A stretch of 64,000 nt of DNA from UBA4416 sp036676295 (GCA_036676295.1 JAKFDE010000016.1:1-64000); one strand, 5' to 3'. Positions 43,396 through 52,737 are shown, counted from the first letter of the stretch. Notes: a model not told the origin generated them from the sequence alone. Numbers and translations are program-made.

Positions 43396-44331
43396 TTATC
43401 GAATCTCCCACTCTTTCCAATCCATTTCCTCGCCATTAAGAATTCCTAAATAGCTTTGGTATCGTTCGGGAGAAATCTCGCCTTCTTCAACTGCCTTTAA
43501 AATAGCACAATGCGGTTCGTTTACATGCTTGCAATTATTGAATTTACAGTCGTTCATGCGTTTAAGAATTTCCGGAAAATAGTGTCCCACTTCTTCTTTT
43601 TTCATTTCCACGAGGCCTAATTCCTTAATACCGGGCGAATCTATAATATTACCACCAAACGATAAAGGGAATAATTCGGCAAAAGTAGTGGTATGCATTC
43701 CTTTTGAATGAGCCGTTGATATATCTCCTATTCTCAAGTCTAGTTTTGGTTCAATAGCATTTACTAAAGTTGATTTTCCAACGCCGCTATGTCCGGCAAT
43801 TAGTGTGGTTTTATCCTTTAATAAGGTTTTAATGAATTCAATATCTTTCAGATCAAAAGAACTTACCGCAAAACAATCGTAACCAATATCGGTATACAAT
43901 TTCATGATCTCATCTTGTAATTCAAGGGATTCTTTGTCCAAAATATCTTTTTTATTAAAGACAATTTTTGCCGGGATATCATACGCTTCTGCCGTTACTA
44001 AAAAACGATCAATAAACCCCAAAGACGTTCTTGGAGCAACTAAAGTTGCTACTAAAACCGCCTGATCCAGGTTACTGGCTAAAATATGGGCTTGTTTTGA
44101 AAGATTGATGGATTTACGAATGATATAGTTGCGTCGAGGATGAATTTTAGAGATCTGATTACTTCCATCCTTATCCATTTCCACCGTCACAATATCACCA
44201 ACAGCCACCGGATTGGTTGTTTTACGGTCATCTAAGCGGATTTTTCCTTTTAAACGACACTCAAGTAAAGCACCTGTTTCGGCTTTCACCAAATACCAAC
44301 TTCCGGTAGATTTCATCACTAAACCTGTCAT
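43396..44331 (-). CDS. rsgA: Ribosome small-subunit-dependent GTPase RsgA
   Basis: This 311-residue circularly permuted GTPase assists late 30S maturation. It has an N-terminal OB-fold, G4 NKKD (FNKKDIL), G1 GHSGVGKSTLVN, and the G3 DSPG (IIDSPGIKELG). A C-terminal zinc knuckle follows, with Cys, Cys, His and Cys in CKFNNCKHVNEPHC. The order G4-G1-G3 marks the permutation. Its promoter box TATATTTG ends 4 nt before the ATG at 44331, so the transcript may be leaderless. Confidence 0.96.
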   Translation of the reverse strand: MTGLVMKSTGSWYLVKAETGALLECRLKGKIRLDDRKTTNPVAVGDIVTVEMDKDGSNQISKIHPRRNYIIRKSINLSKQAHILASNLDQAVLVATLVAPRTSLGFIDRFLVTAEAYDIPAKIVFNKKDILDKESLELQDEIMKLYTDIGYDCFAVSSFDLKDIEFIKTLLKDKTTLIAGHSGVGKSTLVNAIEPKLDLRIGDISTAHSKGMHTTTFAELFPLSFGGNIIDSPGIKELGLVEMKKEEVGHYFPEILKRMNDCKFNNCKHVNEPHCAILKAVEEGEISPERYQSYLGILNGEEMDWKEWEIR

Positions 44332-44335
44332 AGCT

Positions 44336-44343
44336 CAAATATA
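44336..44343 (-). promoter_or_regulatory. Promoter -7 element abutting rsgA start
   Basis: TATATTTG on the minus strand is an exact TAnnTTTG. With the usual 4-6 nt distance, transcription would start at or next to the A of the start codon. Confidence 0.5.
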
Positions 44344-44392
44344 ATAAAATCGTTAAATTTGAGTGGAAATAAATTTAGCCCCTTTTACAACA

Positions 44393-45298
44393 ATGTCTAT
44401 TCAAGTAAATAATATTACCAAATTATATGGCGAACAAAAAGCCTTAAACAATGTGTCTTTTGAAATTGCAAGTAATGAAATTGTTGGATTTTTAGGACCG
44501 AATGGCGCGGGTAAAAGTACCATGATGAAGATATTAACTTGCTATATTCCGCAAACAGAAGGTTCTGCCAAAGTATGTGGCTTTGATACTCAGGAACAAA
44601 GCATTGATGTGCGCAAGCAAATTGGTTACTTACCCGAACACAATCCTTTGTACTTAGATATGTATGTGAAGGAATTTTTAGAATTTGTTGGTGGCTTATA
44701 CAAAGTTAAAAATATTAAAAGCCGTGTGAAAGAAATGATCGATGTGACCGGTTTACAAATAGAACAAAATAAAAAGATCGGTGCTTTATCAAAAGGTTAT
44801 CGCCAGCGTGTAGGTTTAGCGCAAGCCATGATACACGACCCAAAAGTTTTGATCATGGATGAACCAACAACAGGTTTAGATCCCAATCAATTAGAAGAAA
44901 TTCGTGGATTGATCATTAAACTTGGGAAACAAAAAACAGTAATGTTAAGTACTCATATCATGCAGGAAGTAGAAGCTGTTTGTGATCGTGTGATCATCAT
45001 TAACCAGGGACAAATTGTAGCGAACGATACGACTCAAACATTACAACAAAATACTACCAAACAATTAATAACTGTAGAGTTTGACAAGCCAGTGAAACGC
45101 GAAGTTCTATTAAAACTAAAAGGCGTAGAAGAAGCATTATTAGCTGACAACAATACCTGGAAAATTGTGGCAGGCTTAGAATATGACGTTCGTAAAGAAT
45201 TGTTCAACTACGCTGTGAAAAACGACATCAGTGTGTTAACCTTGAACAAAGAAGAACAAAAACTGGAAGACGTATTTAAGCAACTGACAAAAAAATAA
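44393..45298 (+). CDS. gldA: ABC transporter ATPase GldA
   Basis: From the ATG at 44393 (a GTG at 44363 is in frame but less likely) the protein has 301 residues. It carries Walker A GPNGAGKSTMM, the signature LSKGYRQR, Walker B VLIMDEPTTGLDP and the H-loop STHI. The start MSIQVNNITKLYGEQKALNNV and the C-terminal domain match GldA, which with GldF and GldG forms a gliding-associated ABC transporter. Neither permease is adjacent: an aldehyde dehydrogenase follows with no gap. It could instead be a general ABC-2 type ATPase. Confidence 0.83.
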   Translation: MSIQVNNITKLYGEQKALNNVSFEIASNEIVGFLGPNGAGKSTMMKILTCYIPQTEGSAKVCGFDTQEQSIDVRKQIGYLPEHNPLYLDMYVKEFLEFVGGLYKVKNIKSRVKEMIDVTGLQIEQNKKIGALSKGYRQRVGLAQAMIHDPKVLIMDEPTTGLDPNQLEEIRGLIIKLGKQKTVMLSTHIMQEVEAVCDRVIIINQGQIVANDTTQTLQQNTTKQLITVEFDKPVKREVLLKLKGVEEALLADNNTWKIVAGLEYDVRKELFNYAVKNDISVLTLNKEEQKLEDVFKQLTKK

Positions 45299-46717
45299 AT
45301 GTCAAACAATCATTACAGCATATATTCAGCGGGAAAATTCATCACTTCTTCTAAAATTTTAGAAGTAAAAAATCCTTATGACGAATCTCTTGTTGCTACA
45401 ACTTATTTAGCTGATACAAAAATTTTAGAACAAACAATTACTGCTGCTCTAGCAGTAAAAGAAGAATTAAAAAATTTAGCATCTTTCAAAAAATTTCAGA
45501 TCTTAAAACAGATCTCTGAAACCATAACTGCTAAGCGCGAACATCTGTCAGAAGTATTATGTTTAGAAAGTGGCAAGCCTTTAAAATATGCTTTAGCAGA
45601 AATTGATCGCTCAGCACAAACCTTTTTAATTGCTGCTGAAGAAAGCAAACGTATTCCAAAAGAATATATTGCATTAGATTGGACACCTAATGGTGAAGGC
45701 AGAGAAGGCGTAGTCAATTATTTTCCTATTGGATTAATTGCAGGTATTGCTCCATTTAATTTCCCTATGAATTTAGCTGTTCATAAAATTGCGCCGGCCA
45801 TTGCAAGCGGTTGCCCCATTATTTTAAAACCGGCAAGCAGTACACCCTTATCATGTTTGGAGTTAGCTAAAATTATTGACGCAACTGATCTACCAAAAGG
45901 TGCTGTGTCGATTTTACCAATGGATAGAGAAACCGGTAATTTATTAGTAACTGATGAACGCTTCAAATTACTAAGTTTCACGGGCTCTCCGATAGTAGGC
46001 TGGAAAATGAAAACACAAAGCGGAAAAAAGAAAGTCGTTTTAGAATTAGGTGGAAATGCCGCCACCATTATTACAGAAAGTGCCGACTTAAAAGATGCTT
46101 TAACAAAATCACTAATGGGTGCTTTTGCTTATAGCGGGCAAATTTGCATTCATGCGCAACGCTTTATTGTACACAGTTCTATCATTCAAAAATTTATAGA
46201 TGAATTAAAAGCCGAAACACTTAAATTAAAATATGGCAATCCTATTGATACAACAACAGATGTATCAAACATGATCGATGAAGAAAATGCCATTAGAGTT
46301 GAAACCTGGATCGATGAAGCAATTCAACAAGGAGCACAATTAATTTGTGGAGGCAAACGAAATGGAACTTATGTAGAGCCAACTATTTTAATCAATTGTA
46401 ATAACACCATGAAAGTGTATGCAGAAGAAGTGTTTGGTCCGGTTATTTGCATTAATTCATATAACACCATTGATGAAGCCATTAACTTAGCAAACGATAC
46501 AAAATTTGGTTTACAGTGTGGGGTTTTCTCTAACTCCATTTCTGAATTAAATAAATGCTTTCAGCAAATAGAAGTTGGTGGCGTAATCCATAACCATGTA
46601 CCAACCTTGCGTTATGATCATATGCCTTATGGTGGTGTAAAAGAAAGCGGTTTAGGAAGAGAAGGTGTAAAATATACAATGCTGGATATGTTAGAACCAA
46701 AGGTTTTAGTAAAATAA
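45299..46717 (+). CDS. NAD(P)-dependent aldehyde dehydrogenase
   Basis: The 472-residue enzyme has the typical PFNFPMNLAVHKIAPA, KPASSTPLS cofactor-binding Lys, FTGSPIVGW, catalytic-site VLELGGNAA (Glu) and GQICIHAQRF (Cys), and the C-terminal EEVFGPVICI and PYGGVKESGLGREG. It is the non-acylating type, resembling glyceraldehyde-3-phosphate or succinate-semialdehyde dehydrogenases. The ATG follows the gldA stop directly, which implies one transcript. It is not the PaaZ fusion; the aldehyde substrate is unknown. Confidence 0.93.
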   Translation: MSNNHYSIYSAGKFITSSKILEVKNPYDESLVATTYLADTKILEQTITAALAVKEELKNLASFKKFQILKQISETITAKREHLSEVLCLESGKPLKYALAEIDRSAQTFLIAAEESKRIPKEYIALDWTPNGEGREGVVNYFPIGLIAGIAPFNFPMNLAVHKIAPAIASGCPIILKPASSTPLSCLELAKIIDATDLPKGAVSILPMDRETGNLLVTDERFKLLSFTGSPIVGWKMKTQSGKKKVVLELGGNAATIITESADLKDALTKSLMGAFAYSGQICIHAQRFIVHSSIIQKFIDELKAETLKLKYGNPIDTTTDVSNMIDEENAIRVETWIDEAIQQGAQLICGGKRNGTYVEPTILINCNNTMKVYAEEVFGPVICINSYNTIDEAINLANDTKFGLQCGVFSNSISELNKCFQQIEVGGVIHNHVPTLRYDHMPYGGVKESGLGREGVKYTMLDMLEPKVLVK

Positions 46718-46750
46718 AAAGTCGGGATAACTAGTTATCCCGACTTTTTT
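46716..46750. terminator. Bidirectional terminator
   Basis: AGTCGGGATAAC and GTTATCCCGACT form a perfect palindrome with A and T runs. It ends the gldA-aldehyde dehydrogenase unit and the converging lipoprotein gene. Confidence 0.92.
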
Positions 46751-46764
46751 ATAAAATCATTCTA

Positions 46765-47379
46765 TTAAGGGTTTGTAGTAGTTGTGTTAGTTGTAGTTGT
46801 AGTTGTTTTAGTTTCAGCTGCTTTTTTATCTTTAGCTGCGCCTGCGCCATAACCTACACCCGAACCTACTGCTCCACCAATTAGACCGCCAATAACTGCG
46901 CCTTTTCCTTTATCTTTACTGGTGGCTGCTCCTGTAATTGCTCCGGCAACAACTCCCGCTCCAGCACCAATTAAAGCACCTTTGGTTGTGTTAGACATTT
47001 TTTTCTTTGCAGCTGCAGTTGTACCTGTACTTGCAGAAGTACTTCCATTGCTTTGCGTACCAGCTACTTCATGAGTTCCACCTGAATTACCGGATTGAGC
47101 AGTCCCATGTGTATTGCCTGACGACGATTGGTTTGTCATTGGTACAGATGGATTTGAAACTTGTTCCCCAGTTGCAGGGTTAACTGTCATACTTTGAGAT
47201 TCTATCCCTTCTGCATTAGAATTTACTAAGGCATTCATTGAATCAATTACTCTATTAACATTATTCGCGGCATTTACAGAATCTAATAAATGCTCTTTTG
47301 CTAATTCAACTTCAGTTTTTGAATTGCTGCAAGCGCAAAAAACTATTGATATAGCTACAATTGGGAAAATTTTTCTCAT
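46765..47379 (-). CDS. Glycine-zipper lipoprotein
   Basis: The 204-residue precursor has a lipobox FCAC with Cys17, a Ser/Gly/Thr-rich low-complexity linker (about 60-125), and two glycine-zipper segments (GALIGAGAGVVAGAITGAA and GAVIGGLIGGAVGSGVGYGAG) separated by a KDKGK turn. The tail is nearly pure Thr/Asn. Glycine zippers pack as membrane-inserting hairpins, as in SlyB and OmpA-linked envelope lipoproteins. Function unknown; an envelope role is likely. Confidence 0.75.
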   Translation of the reverse strand: MRKIFPIVAISIVFCACSNSKTEVELAKEHLLDSVNAANNVNRVIDSMNALVNSNAEGIESQSMTVNPATGEQVSNPSVPMTNQSSSGNTHGTAQSGNSGGTHEVAGTQSNGSTSASTGTTAAAKKKMSNTTKGALIGAGAGVVAGAITGAATSKDKGKGAVIGGLIGGAVGSGVGYGAGAAKDKKAAETKTTTTTTNTTTTNP

Positions 47380-47530
47380 AATAGTTTTATTTAAAGGTTA
47401 ATACAATAATATATTACTCCGAAGTTACAAAACACATTACTCACATCAAAATAGAGATGAAAGTCTGTTTATCTTGTTTTTAATAAAATTTAACTTTAAA
47501 ATCGTTATTTTTAATTTTTGATAAATTTTT

Positions 47531-48517
47531 ATGGAATACAGAAGATTAGGAAAATCAGGATTACAAGTAAGCGCATTATCATTTGGTTCCTGGATAACCT
47601 TCGGAAAACAAATAGAAAATAATACAGCTGATGAATTATTAAGCATAGCCTACGAAAGTGGCATCAACTTTTTTGATAATGCAGAGATCTATGCTGCCGG
47701 TAAATCAGAAGAAGTAATGGGTTCTATCTTAAAGAAAAAAGATTGGGCACGTAGTTCTTATTGCGTTTCGAGTAAAGTATTTTTTGGTTATGAAGATAAA
47801 AAACCAAACCAAACTGGGTTATCACGTAAACATATCATAGAGGGTTGTCATGCAGCTTTAAAACGTTTACAGGTAGATTATATTGATCTCTTCTTTTGTC
47901 ACCGTCCTGATAAAAACACTCCTATTGAAGAAACTGTTTGGGCGATGAATACCTTGATACAACAGGGTAAAATTTTATATTGGGGCACCAGTGAGTGGGC
48001 CAATGACGAGATCATGGCTGCTTTTGTATTTGCCGAAAGAAATCGTTTGATCGGTCCAACGATGGAACAACCACAATACAATATGTTTGAAAGAACAAAA
48101 TTGGAAAAAGATTATTTATTGTTGTTCAGAGATTTTGGTTTAGGCACCACTATCTGGAGTCCTTTAGCATCCGGGCTTTTATCAGGAAAATACAATAACG
48201 GTATTCCGGAAGATAATCGTTTACATATTGAAGGAATGGAATGGCTAAAAGAACGAGCCCTAGGCGAACCATCCAAGCTAGATCAAACAAAAATGCTTGC
48301 AAAATTAGCTAACGAATTAGACACTTCTTTAGCTAAACTATCCATTGCCTGGGTAGTTAAAAACCCACATGTAAGCACTGCTATTTTAGGGGCTTCTAAA
48401 AAAGAGCAATTAATTGAAAATCTAAAAGCCCTGGAAGTATTGCCGCTATTGACACCTGAAGTAATGGAAAAAATAGAAATTATTTTAAACAATAAACCCG
48501 TTCAAGCACAATTTTAA
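47531..48517 (+). CDS. Aldo/keto reductase
   Basis: The 328-residue NADPH enzyme belongs to the Kv-beta-like group of aldo/keto reductases. The catalytic tetrad is visible in FFDNAEIYAAGKSEEV (Asp, Tyr), SSKVFF (Lys) and DYIDLFFCHRPD (His), with GTSEWAND and a C-terminal LGASKKEQLIENLKAL NADPH site. It opens a run of five co-directional genes extending to 52035. The carbonyl substrate is unknown. Confidence 0.92.
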   Translation: MEYRRLGKSGLQVSALSFGSWITFGKQIENNTADELLSIAYESGINFFDNAEIYAAGKSEEVMGSILKKKDWARSSYCVSSKVFFGYEDKKPNQTGLSRKHIIEGCHAALKRLQVDYIDLFFCHRPDKNTPIEETVWAMNTLIQQGKILYWGTSEWANDEIMAAFVFAERNRLIGPTMEQPQYNMFERTKLEKDYLLLFRDFGLGTTIWSPLASGLLSGKYNNGIPEDNRLHIEGMEWLKERALGEPSKLDQTKMLAKLANELDTSLAKLSIAWVVKNPHVSTAILGASKKEQLIENLKALEVLPLLTPEVMEKIEIILNNKPVQAQF

Positions 48518-48539
48518 TATCATCTAAAAATCAAGCATC

Positions 48540-49613
48540 ATGAATAAACCTTTCAAAGATCTTATCGTTGTAGAATTAGCGGGTGTTTTAGCCGGGCCAT
48601 CGGCCGGATTATTTTTTGCAGAATTAGGTGCAAAAGTGATCAAGGTAGAGAATCCTAAAACAAAAGGAGATGTTACACGAAACTGGAAATTGCAGTCAGA
48701 AGCAAGTGACGAAGATACCAGTGCCTATTTTTGGAGTGTAAATACAGGTAAAGAAGTTTTGTTTTTAGATCTGACAGATAAACAAGATCTTGAAAAATTT
48801 TATACGCTTGTTAGAATGGCCGATGTATTGGTTACAAACTACAAAGCCGGAGATGATGAAAAATTAAAAGTACATTATAATCGTTTAAAAAAATTCAACT
48901 CAAAACTTATTTATGCCAGCATCAACGGTTTTGGTAAGGATAATCCCCGCACAGCTTACGATCTGATCTTACAAGCAGAAAGCGGCTTTATGCAAATGAA
49001 TGGAGAAAAAGGAGGAGATCCACTAAAAATGCCGGTTGCCTTAATTGATATTCTTGCCGGTCATCAATTGAAAGAAGCCATTTTAATTGCGCTCTTAAAC
49101 AGATACAAAACAGATACAGGTTGTCATATTTCCGTTTCATTATTCGATTCAGCTATTGCTTCATTAGCCAATCAGGCAACCAATTGGTTAATTGCCAATC
49201 ATCTTCCATCTGCTCAAGGATCGTTACATCCTAATATTGCGCCTTACGGCGAAATATTTACCACCAAGGATAAACAACAAATTACTTTTGCCATTGGAAG
49301 TGATAAGCAATTTTACAGACTTTGTTCTATTTTGACAATCCCCAAAATAGCAGGAGATCCACTCTATAATACCAATCAAAATAGAGTAACAAACAGAGAG
49401 GAACTTTTTAATGTTTTAAAAACTAAAATTTCCAAGATCAATTTTCCGGACCTATTCACTTCTTGTAAAGAAGCTGATATTCCAATCGGAAAGATCAGAA
49501 ATTTAAAAGAAGTGTTTGAATTGCCTGAGGCTAAACAAATGCTTAAACATTTTAAATACAAAAACAAAAACCTAACTACTATTAGTTCTATTGCCTTTCA
49601 AATACAACCGTAA
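48540..49613 (+). CDS. CaiB/BaiF family CoA-transferase
   Basis: The 357-residue class III CoA-transferase opens with VVELAGVLAGPSAGLFFAELGAKVIKVE (seen as VVELAGVLAGP and AELGAKVIKVE). It also has WSVNTGKEVLFLDLTD, ASINGFG and a catalytic-region YDLILQAESGFMQMNG. It moves CoA between carboxylic acids, as in carnitine or formyl-CoA systems. It is a little shorter than the usual ~400 residues. It follows the aldo/keto reductase by 22 bp. Substrate unknown. Confidence 0.9.
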   Translation: MNKPFKDLIVVELAGVLAGPSAGLFFAELGAKVIKVENPKTKGDVTRNWKLQSEASDEDTSAYFWSVNTGKEVLFLDLTDKQDLEKFYTLVRMADVLVTNYKAGDDEKLKVHYNRLKKFNSKLIYASINGFGKDNPRTAYDLILQAESGFMQMNGEKGGDPLKMPVALIDILAGHQLKEAILIALLNRYKTDTGCHISVSLFDSAIASLANQATNWLIANHLPSAQGSLHPNIAPYGEIFTTKDKQQITFAIGSDKQFYRLCSILTIPKIAGDPLYNTNQNRVTNREELFNVLKTKISKINFPDLFTSCKEADIPIGKIRNLKEVFELPEAKQMLKHFKYKNKNLTTISSIAFQIQP

Positions 49614-49620
49614 TGCTGTG

Positions 49621-49637
49621 ATTCTCCATTGGAGAAT
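49621..49637. repeat. Small hairpin between CoA-transferase and secreted gene
   Basis: ATTCTCC and GGAGAAT are inverted around ATT, 5 bp after the CoA-transferase stop. The following sequence is only weakly T-rich, so it may be a weak terminator or an mRNA processing site. Confidence 0.35.
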
Positions 49638-49667
49638 TATTTGTAAACTTGTTAAATAATTAAATCT

Positions 49668-50309
49668 ATGTCTTATAAAAATTTCATTCTATTTTTTATT
49701 TTGTTGTTTGTCTTAAACAGTAATGCTCAAACTAAAGACACCATTTTTTTAATGAATGGAAATTTCATTGCCGAAAAAATTACTGATACGCTGATAGGTG
49801 CTGTAACTATCATTAATCCTGAAAAACCAACTGAAAAATTGCATTACGAATACGATGATATTTACAGTGTTAAATACGGTAATGGCACTACGAAATTCTA
49901 TTATTATCAAGACACATTACGCAACAATTATTTCACAAGAGATGAGATGCAATATTATATTTACGGCGAACGCGATGCTCGTAAAGGTTTTAAAGCACGT
50001 GGATCCTTAATTGGTGCAGGTGTGGTTGGTTTAGCCAGCGGCGGATTAGGTTTGTTTTTTGCTCCCGTTTTCCCTTACGGTTATATGGCTTTAAGTGGTG
50101 TTACAAAAGTTAAAATTAAACATAGCACGATCAGCAATCCAAATTATATAGATCAAGATGCTTACATTTTAGGATACGAAAGAGTATCTCGCAGTAAACG
50201 TCGTATACAAGCTTTAATAGGTGGAACAATTGGTTTAGCAGCAGGCTACGGATTATATTTTGGAATTTTAAAAGACAAATTACCAGCAACTCTTTCATTA
50301 CGATTTTAA
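49668..50309 (+). CDS. Secreted or envelope protein of unknown function
   Basis: The 213-residue protein has a signal peptide (cleaved near LNSNAQ), a short beta-rich segment with a conserved-looking NPEKPTEKLHYEYDDIYSVKYGNG, and two Gly-rich hydrophobic segments (about 115-140 and 185-205). It could be anchored by the latter. The pattern recalls small Bacteroidota proteins that sense or respond to membrane state, but I do not recognise the family. It is 8 bp before purT. Confidence 0.6.
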   Translation: MSYKNFILFFILLFVLNSNAQTKDTIFLMNGNFIAEKITDTLIGAVTIINPEKPTEKLHYEYDDIYSVKYGNGTTKFYYYQDTLRNNYFTRDEMQYYIYGERDARKGFKARGSLIGAGVVGLASGGLGLFFAPVFPYGYMALSGVTKVKIKHSTISNPNYIDQDAYILGYERVSRSKRRIQALIGGTIGLAAGYGLYFGILKDKLPATLSLRF

Positions 50310-50317
50310 ATAATAAC

Positions 50318-51487
50318 ATGCAGAAAAAAATTTTATTACTAGGCTCAGGAGAATTAGGAAAAGAAGTTGTGATTGCTTTGCAACGATTAGGACAATATGT
50401 TATTGCCGTTGACTCATACGAAAACGCACCGGCTATGCAAGTTGCCCATGAATTTGAAGTAATTAATATGTTGGATGGAGAAGCTTTGGATAAAGTAGTA
50501 GCCAAACACAAACCGGATTTGATCGTTCCTGAAATTGAAGCCATTCGCACCGAACGTTTTTATGATTATGAAAAGCAAGGTATTACGGTTGTGCCTAGCG
50601 CTAAAGCGGCAAATTTCACTATGAACCGTAAAGCCATTCGTGATTTGGCAGCTAAAGAATTAGGATTAAGAACAGCCAATTATTTATACGCTACTACTTT
50701 AGAAGATTTTAAAAATGCTGTGTCTCAAATTGGGATTCCTTGCGTGGTGAAACCATTAATGAGTAGCAGCGGTAAAGGGCAAAGCGTTATTAAAACAGAA
50801 CAAGATGTAGAGAAGTCGTGGAACTATGCCATGGAAGGATCTCGTGGCGATTATAAAGAAGTGATCATTGAAGAATTTATAAAATTCAATTCTGAAATTA
50901 CCTTGTTAACCGTTACTCAAAAAAATGGTAATACGTTATTTTGTCCACCAATTGGCCACAGACAGGAACGTGGTGATTACCAGGAAAGCTGGCAACCATG
51001 TGCCGTTAGTGATATTGACGTGAAAGATGCGCAAGATATGGCGGCTAAAGTAACCAAAGCGCTAAGTGGTTCTGGTTTATGGGGTGTAGAATTTTTCTTA
51101 ACAGATAAAGGCATTTATTTTTCAGAGTTATCTCCTCGTCCGCATGATACCGGCATGGTAACATTAGCCGGCACACAAAACCTCAGCGAATTTGAATTAC
51201 ACGCGCGAGCTATTTTAGGATTTCCAATTCCTGAGATCACGTTAGAAAGAACAGGCGCATCAGCTGTGGTACTAGCAAATAAAGAAGGGAAAAATCCAAC
51301 GTACACAGGCATCGAAACTGTATTAGAAAACAAATTAACTGATGTGCGCGTCTTTAATAAACCCACTACTCGTCCCTACCGTCGTATGGCTGTGGTATTA
51401 ACATATGACAAAGTGGGGAGCAATGTTGATGTAGTGAAACAAAAAGCCATTGACTTAGCAAAACAAATAAACGTTAATTCGAACTAA
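50318..51487 (+). CDS. purT: Formate-dependent GAR transformylase PurT
   Basis: This 389-residue ATP-grasp enzyme makes formyl-GAR from GAR, formate and ATP in purine synthesis, a folate-independent alternative to PurN. The start ILLLGSGELGKEVVIALQRLG and the VDSYENAPAMQVAHEFEVINMLD segment are PurT hallmarks. They are followed by the ATP-grasp KPLMSSSGKGQS, the GDYKEVIIEEF loop and LSPRPHDTGMVTLA. It lies inside a run with unrelated-looking secreted proteins; the next gene starts on its last base. Confidence 0.96.
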   Translation: MQKKILLLGSGELGKEVVIALQRLGQYVIAVDSYENAPAMQVAHEFEVINMLDGEALDKVVAKHKPDLIVPEIEAIRTERFYDYEKQGITVVPSAKAANFTMNRKAIRDLAAKELGLRTANYLYATTLEDFKNAVSQIGIPCVVKPLMSSSGKGQSVIKTEQDVEKSWNYAMEGSRGDYKEVIIEEFIKFNSEITLLTVTQKNGNTLFCPPIGHRQERGDYQESWQPCAVSDIDVKDAQDMAAKVTKALSGSGLWGVEFFLTDKGIYFSELSPRPHDTGMVTLAGTQNLSEFELHARAILGFPIPEITLERTGASAVVLANKEGKNPTYTGIETVLENKLTDVRVFNKPTTRPYRRMAVVLTYDKVGSNVDVVKQKAIDLAKQINVNSN

Positions 51488-52035
51488 TGAAAAACATCAT
51501 TTTTATCATATTGTATCTTATTACGTTTAGTGGAAAATCTCAAATTGTTTTTTTTCCTGAGCATTTACAAAAATCTCATATCTCAAAATTGAAAAGCGGC
51601 GATTCATTATTCTTTTATCAATGCCATGTAGATGAAGCTAAACAAGAATTAACAACAAGCTCCGGGCAAAAAATTACCACTAAAGCAAAACGTTTAACCA
51701 TCACCGAAAAGTTTGTGATCCATAAAACAGATAGTGCTTACTTTTGTAAGTATTATGTATCGCCATTAACGAATTACCCTAATAAAAAATTCCCTTACCT
51801 AACGTTAACTGAAGTAACAAACTGGGATTTTGAACTCAAACTCCGCAAACAATTATCTCAACAAGAAGTGTTATTATTGGCAGCATTCGAATCTAAAACA
51901 CATGCCATTACACATTACGAATTAAACATTAACAAAACGTGTCCTAACGAAGTCATTATTAAAGGCAAGAACATTAACGAACAATTTATGATAGAAGGTG
52001 ATTACTTATTAAGTAAACAGCTGAATTGTCTTTAA
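51487..52035 (+). CDS. Secreted protein of unknown function
   Basis: The 182-residue protein has a signal peptide (cleaved near SGKSQ), a beta-strand-rich body (SLFFYQCHVDEAKQELTTSS, LTITEKFVIHKTDSAYFCKYY) and three cysteines in the mature part. The start codon overlaps the purT stop (TAATG), so it is translated with it. No family or motif recognised. Confidence 0.6.
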   Translation: MKNIIFIILYLITFSGKSQIVFFPEHLQKSHISKLKSGDSLFFYQCHVDEAKQELTTSSGQKITTKAKRLTITEKFVIHKTDSAYFCKYYVSPLTNYPNKKFPYLTLTEVTNWDFELKLRKQLSQQEVLLLAAFESKTHAITHYELNINKTCPNEVIIKGKNINEQFMIEGDYLLSKQLNCL

Positions 52036-52039
52036 TACA

Positions 52040-52675
52040 TCAAACATTTCCTTTTCCATTAGGTTTCTTCCGGGTTCTCGGAAAATGAAATGTTTCGTTT
52101 ATTTCCACTCTTAAACCCACTCGTTTAGGTAGATTGCCATAATCCGCAAATATCTTTTGTTTGATCTTTTCAATGCCCTTGCTATCAAAATTATCTTTCT
52201 GTAAAGCTTCCAATACTAACAATTCACAAGCGGTAGCGATTAACCAATCTACCTCCTCTCTATAGCCAATAGCCGCAATGGCTCCTGTTTTAGCTAAAAA
52301 TGCTTGTATCTTGCGTTTACTAACACTAAGCGTTGAACAGGAGGCAAAATAAAACACTTTGCGGTGACACTTATTTTCTAATAGATCTGCAATTTCATCT
52401 AAGGTGATGTAATCTTTCCTATTCAAATAAATTTTTTCGGCTTTACCATGGCATGCTACATAGATGATCGGAAATTTATTAGCCAATACCGTATGTTTGG
52501 CCCATTTGCTTATAAAAAATTCAAACTCTGCTTTAGTAGCACAATCGTGATAAATATAATCGCAATAGCTGTTTTTAAATAACAATTCCAACATGGGAAT
52601 AATCGTTGACTTATCTTTTAAATTATAGTCATTCCACATCCCTTCCAAACAATAAATATTTTTTAATTGCTTCAT
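52040..52675 (-). CDS. Small caspase/CHAT-like protein (DUF6642-like)
   Basis: The 211-residue soluble protein has the two-motif pattern of caspase-fold peptidases. A hydrophobic strand ends in IIYVACHG (His76); about 37 residues later another ends in KVFYFASCSTLS (Cys113). GAIAAIGYREEVDW follows. Its start NIYCLEGMW fits the DUF6642 family as I know it. It has no visible prodomain, TPR or membrane segment. It sits alone between convergent neighbours. Protease activity is inferred from the His-Cys arrangement and not shown. Confidence 0.65.
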   Translation of the reverse strand: MKQLKNIYCLEGMWNDYNLKDKSTIIPMLELLFKNSYCDYIYHDCATKAEFEFFISKWAKHTVLANKFPIIYVACHGKAEKIYLNRKDYITLDEIADLLENKCHRKVFYFASCSTLSVSKRKIQAFLAKTGAIAAIGYREEVDWLIATACELLVLEALQKDNFDSKGIEKIKQKIFADYGNLPKRVGLRVEINETFHFPRTRKKPNGKGNV

Positions 52676-52737
52676 AATAGGTTAAAGAAAGTGTTGCTTA
52701 TTCCTTAACTAAAGCTAGTCAAAAAACGGGGGCAATA

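Noticed and set aside
50131..50550. 139-residue open frame on the minus strand
   Set aside because: It lies across the end of one gene and the start of purT; both plus-strand genes are well supported.
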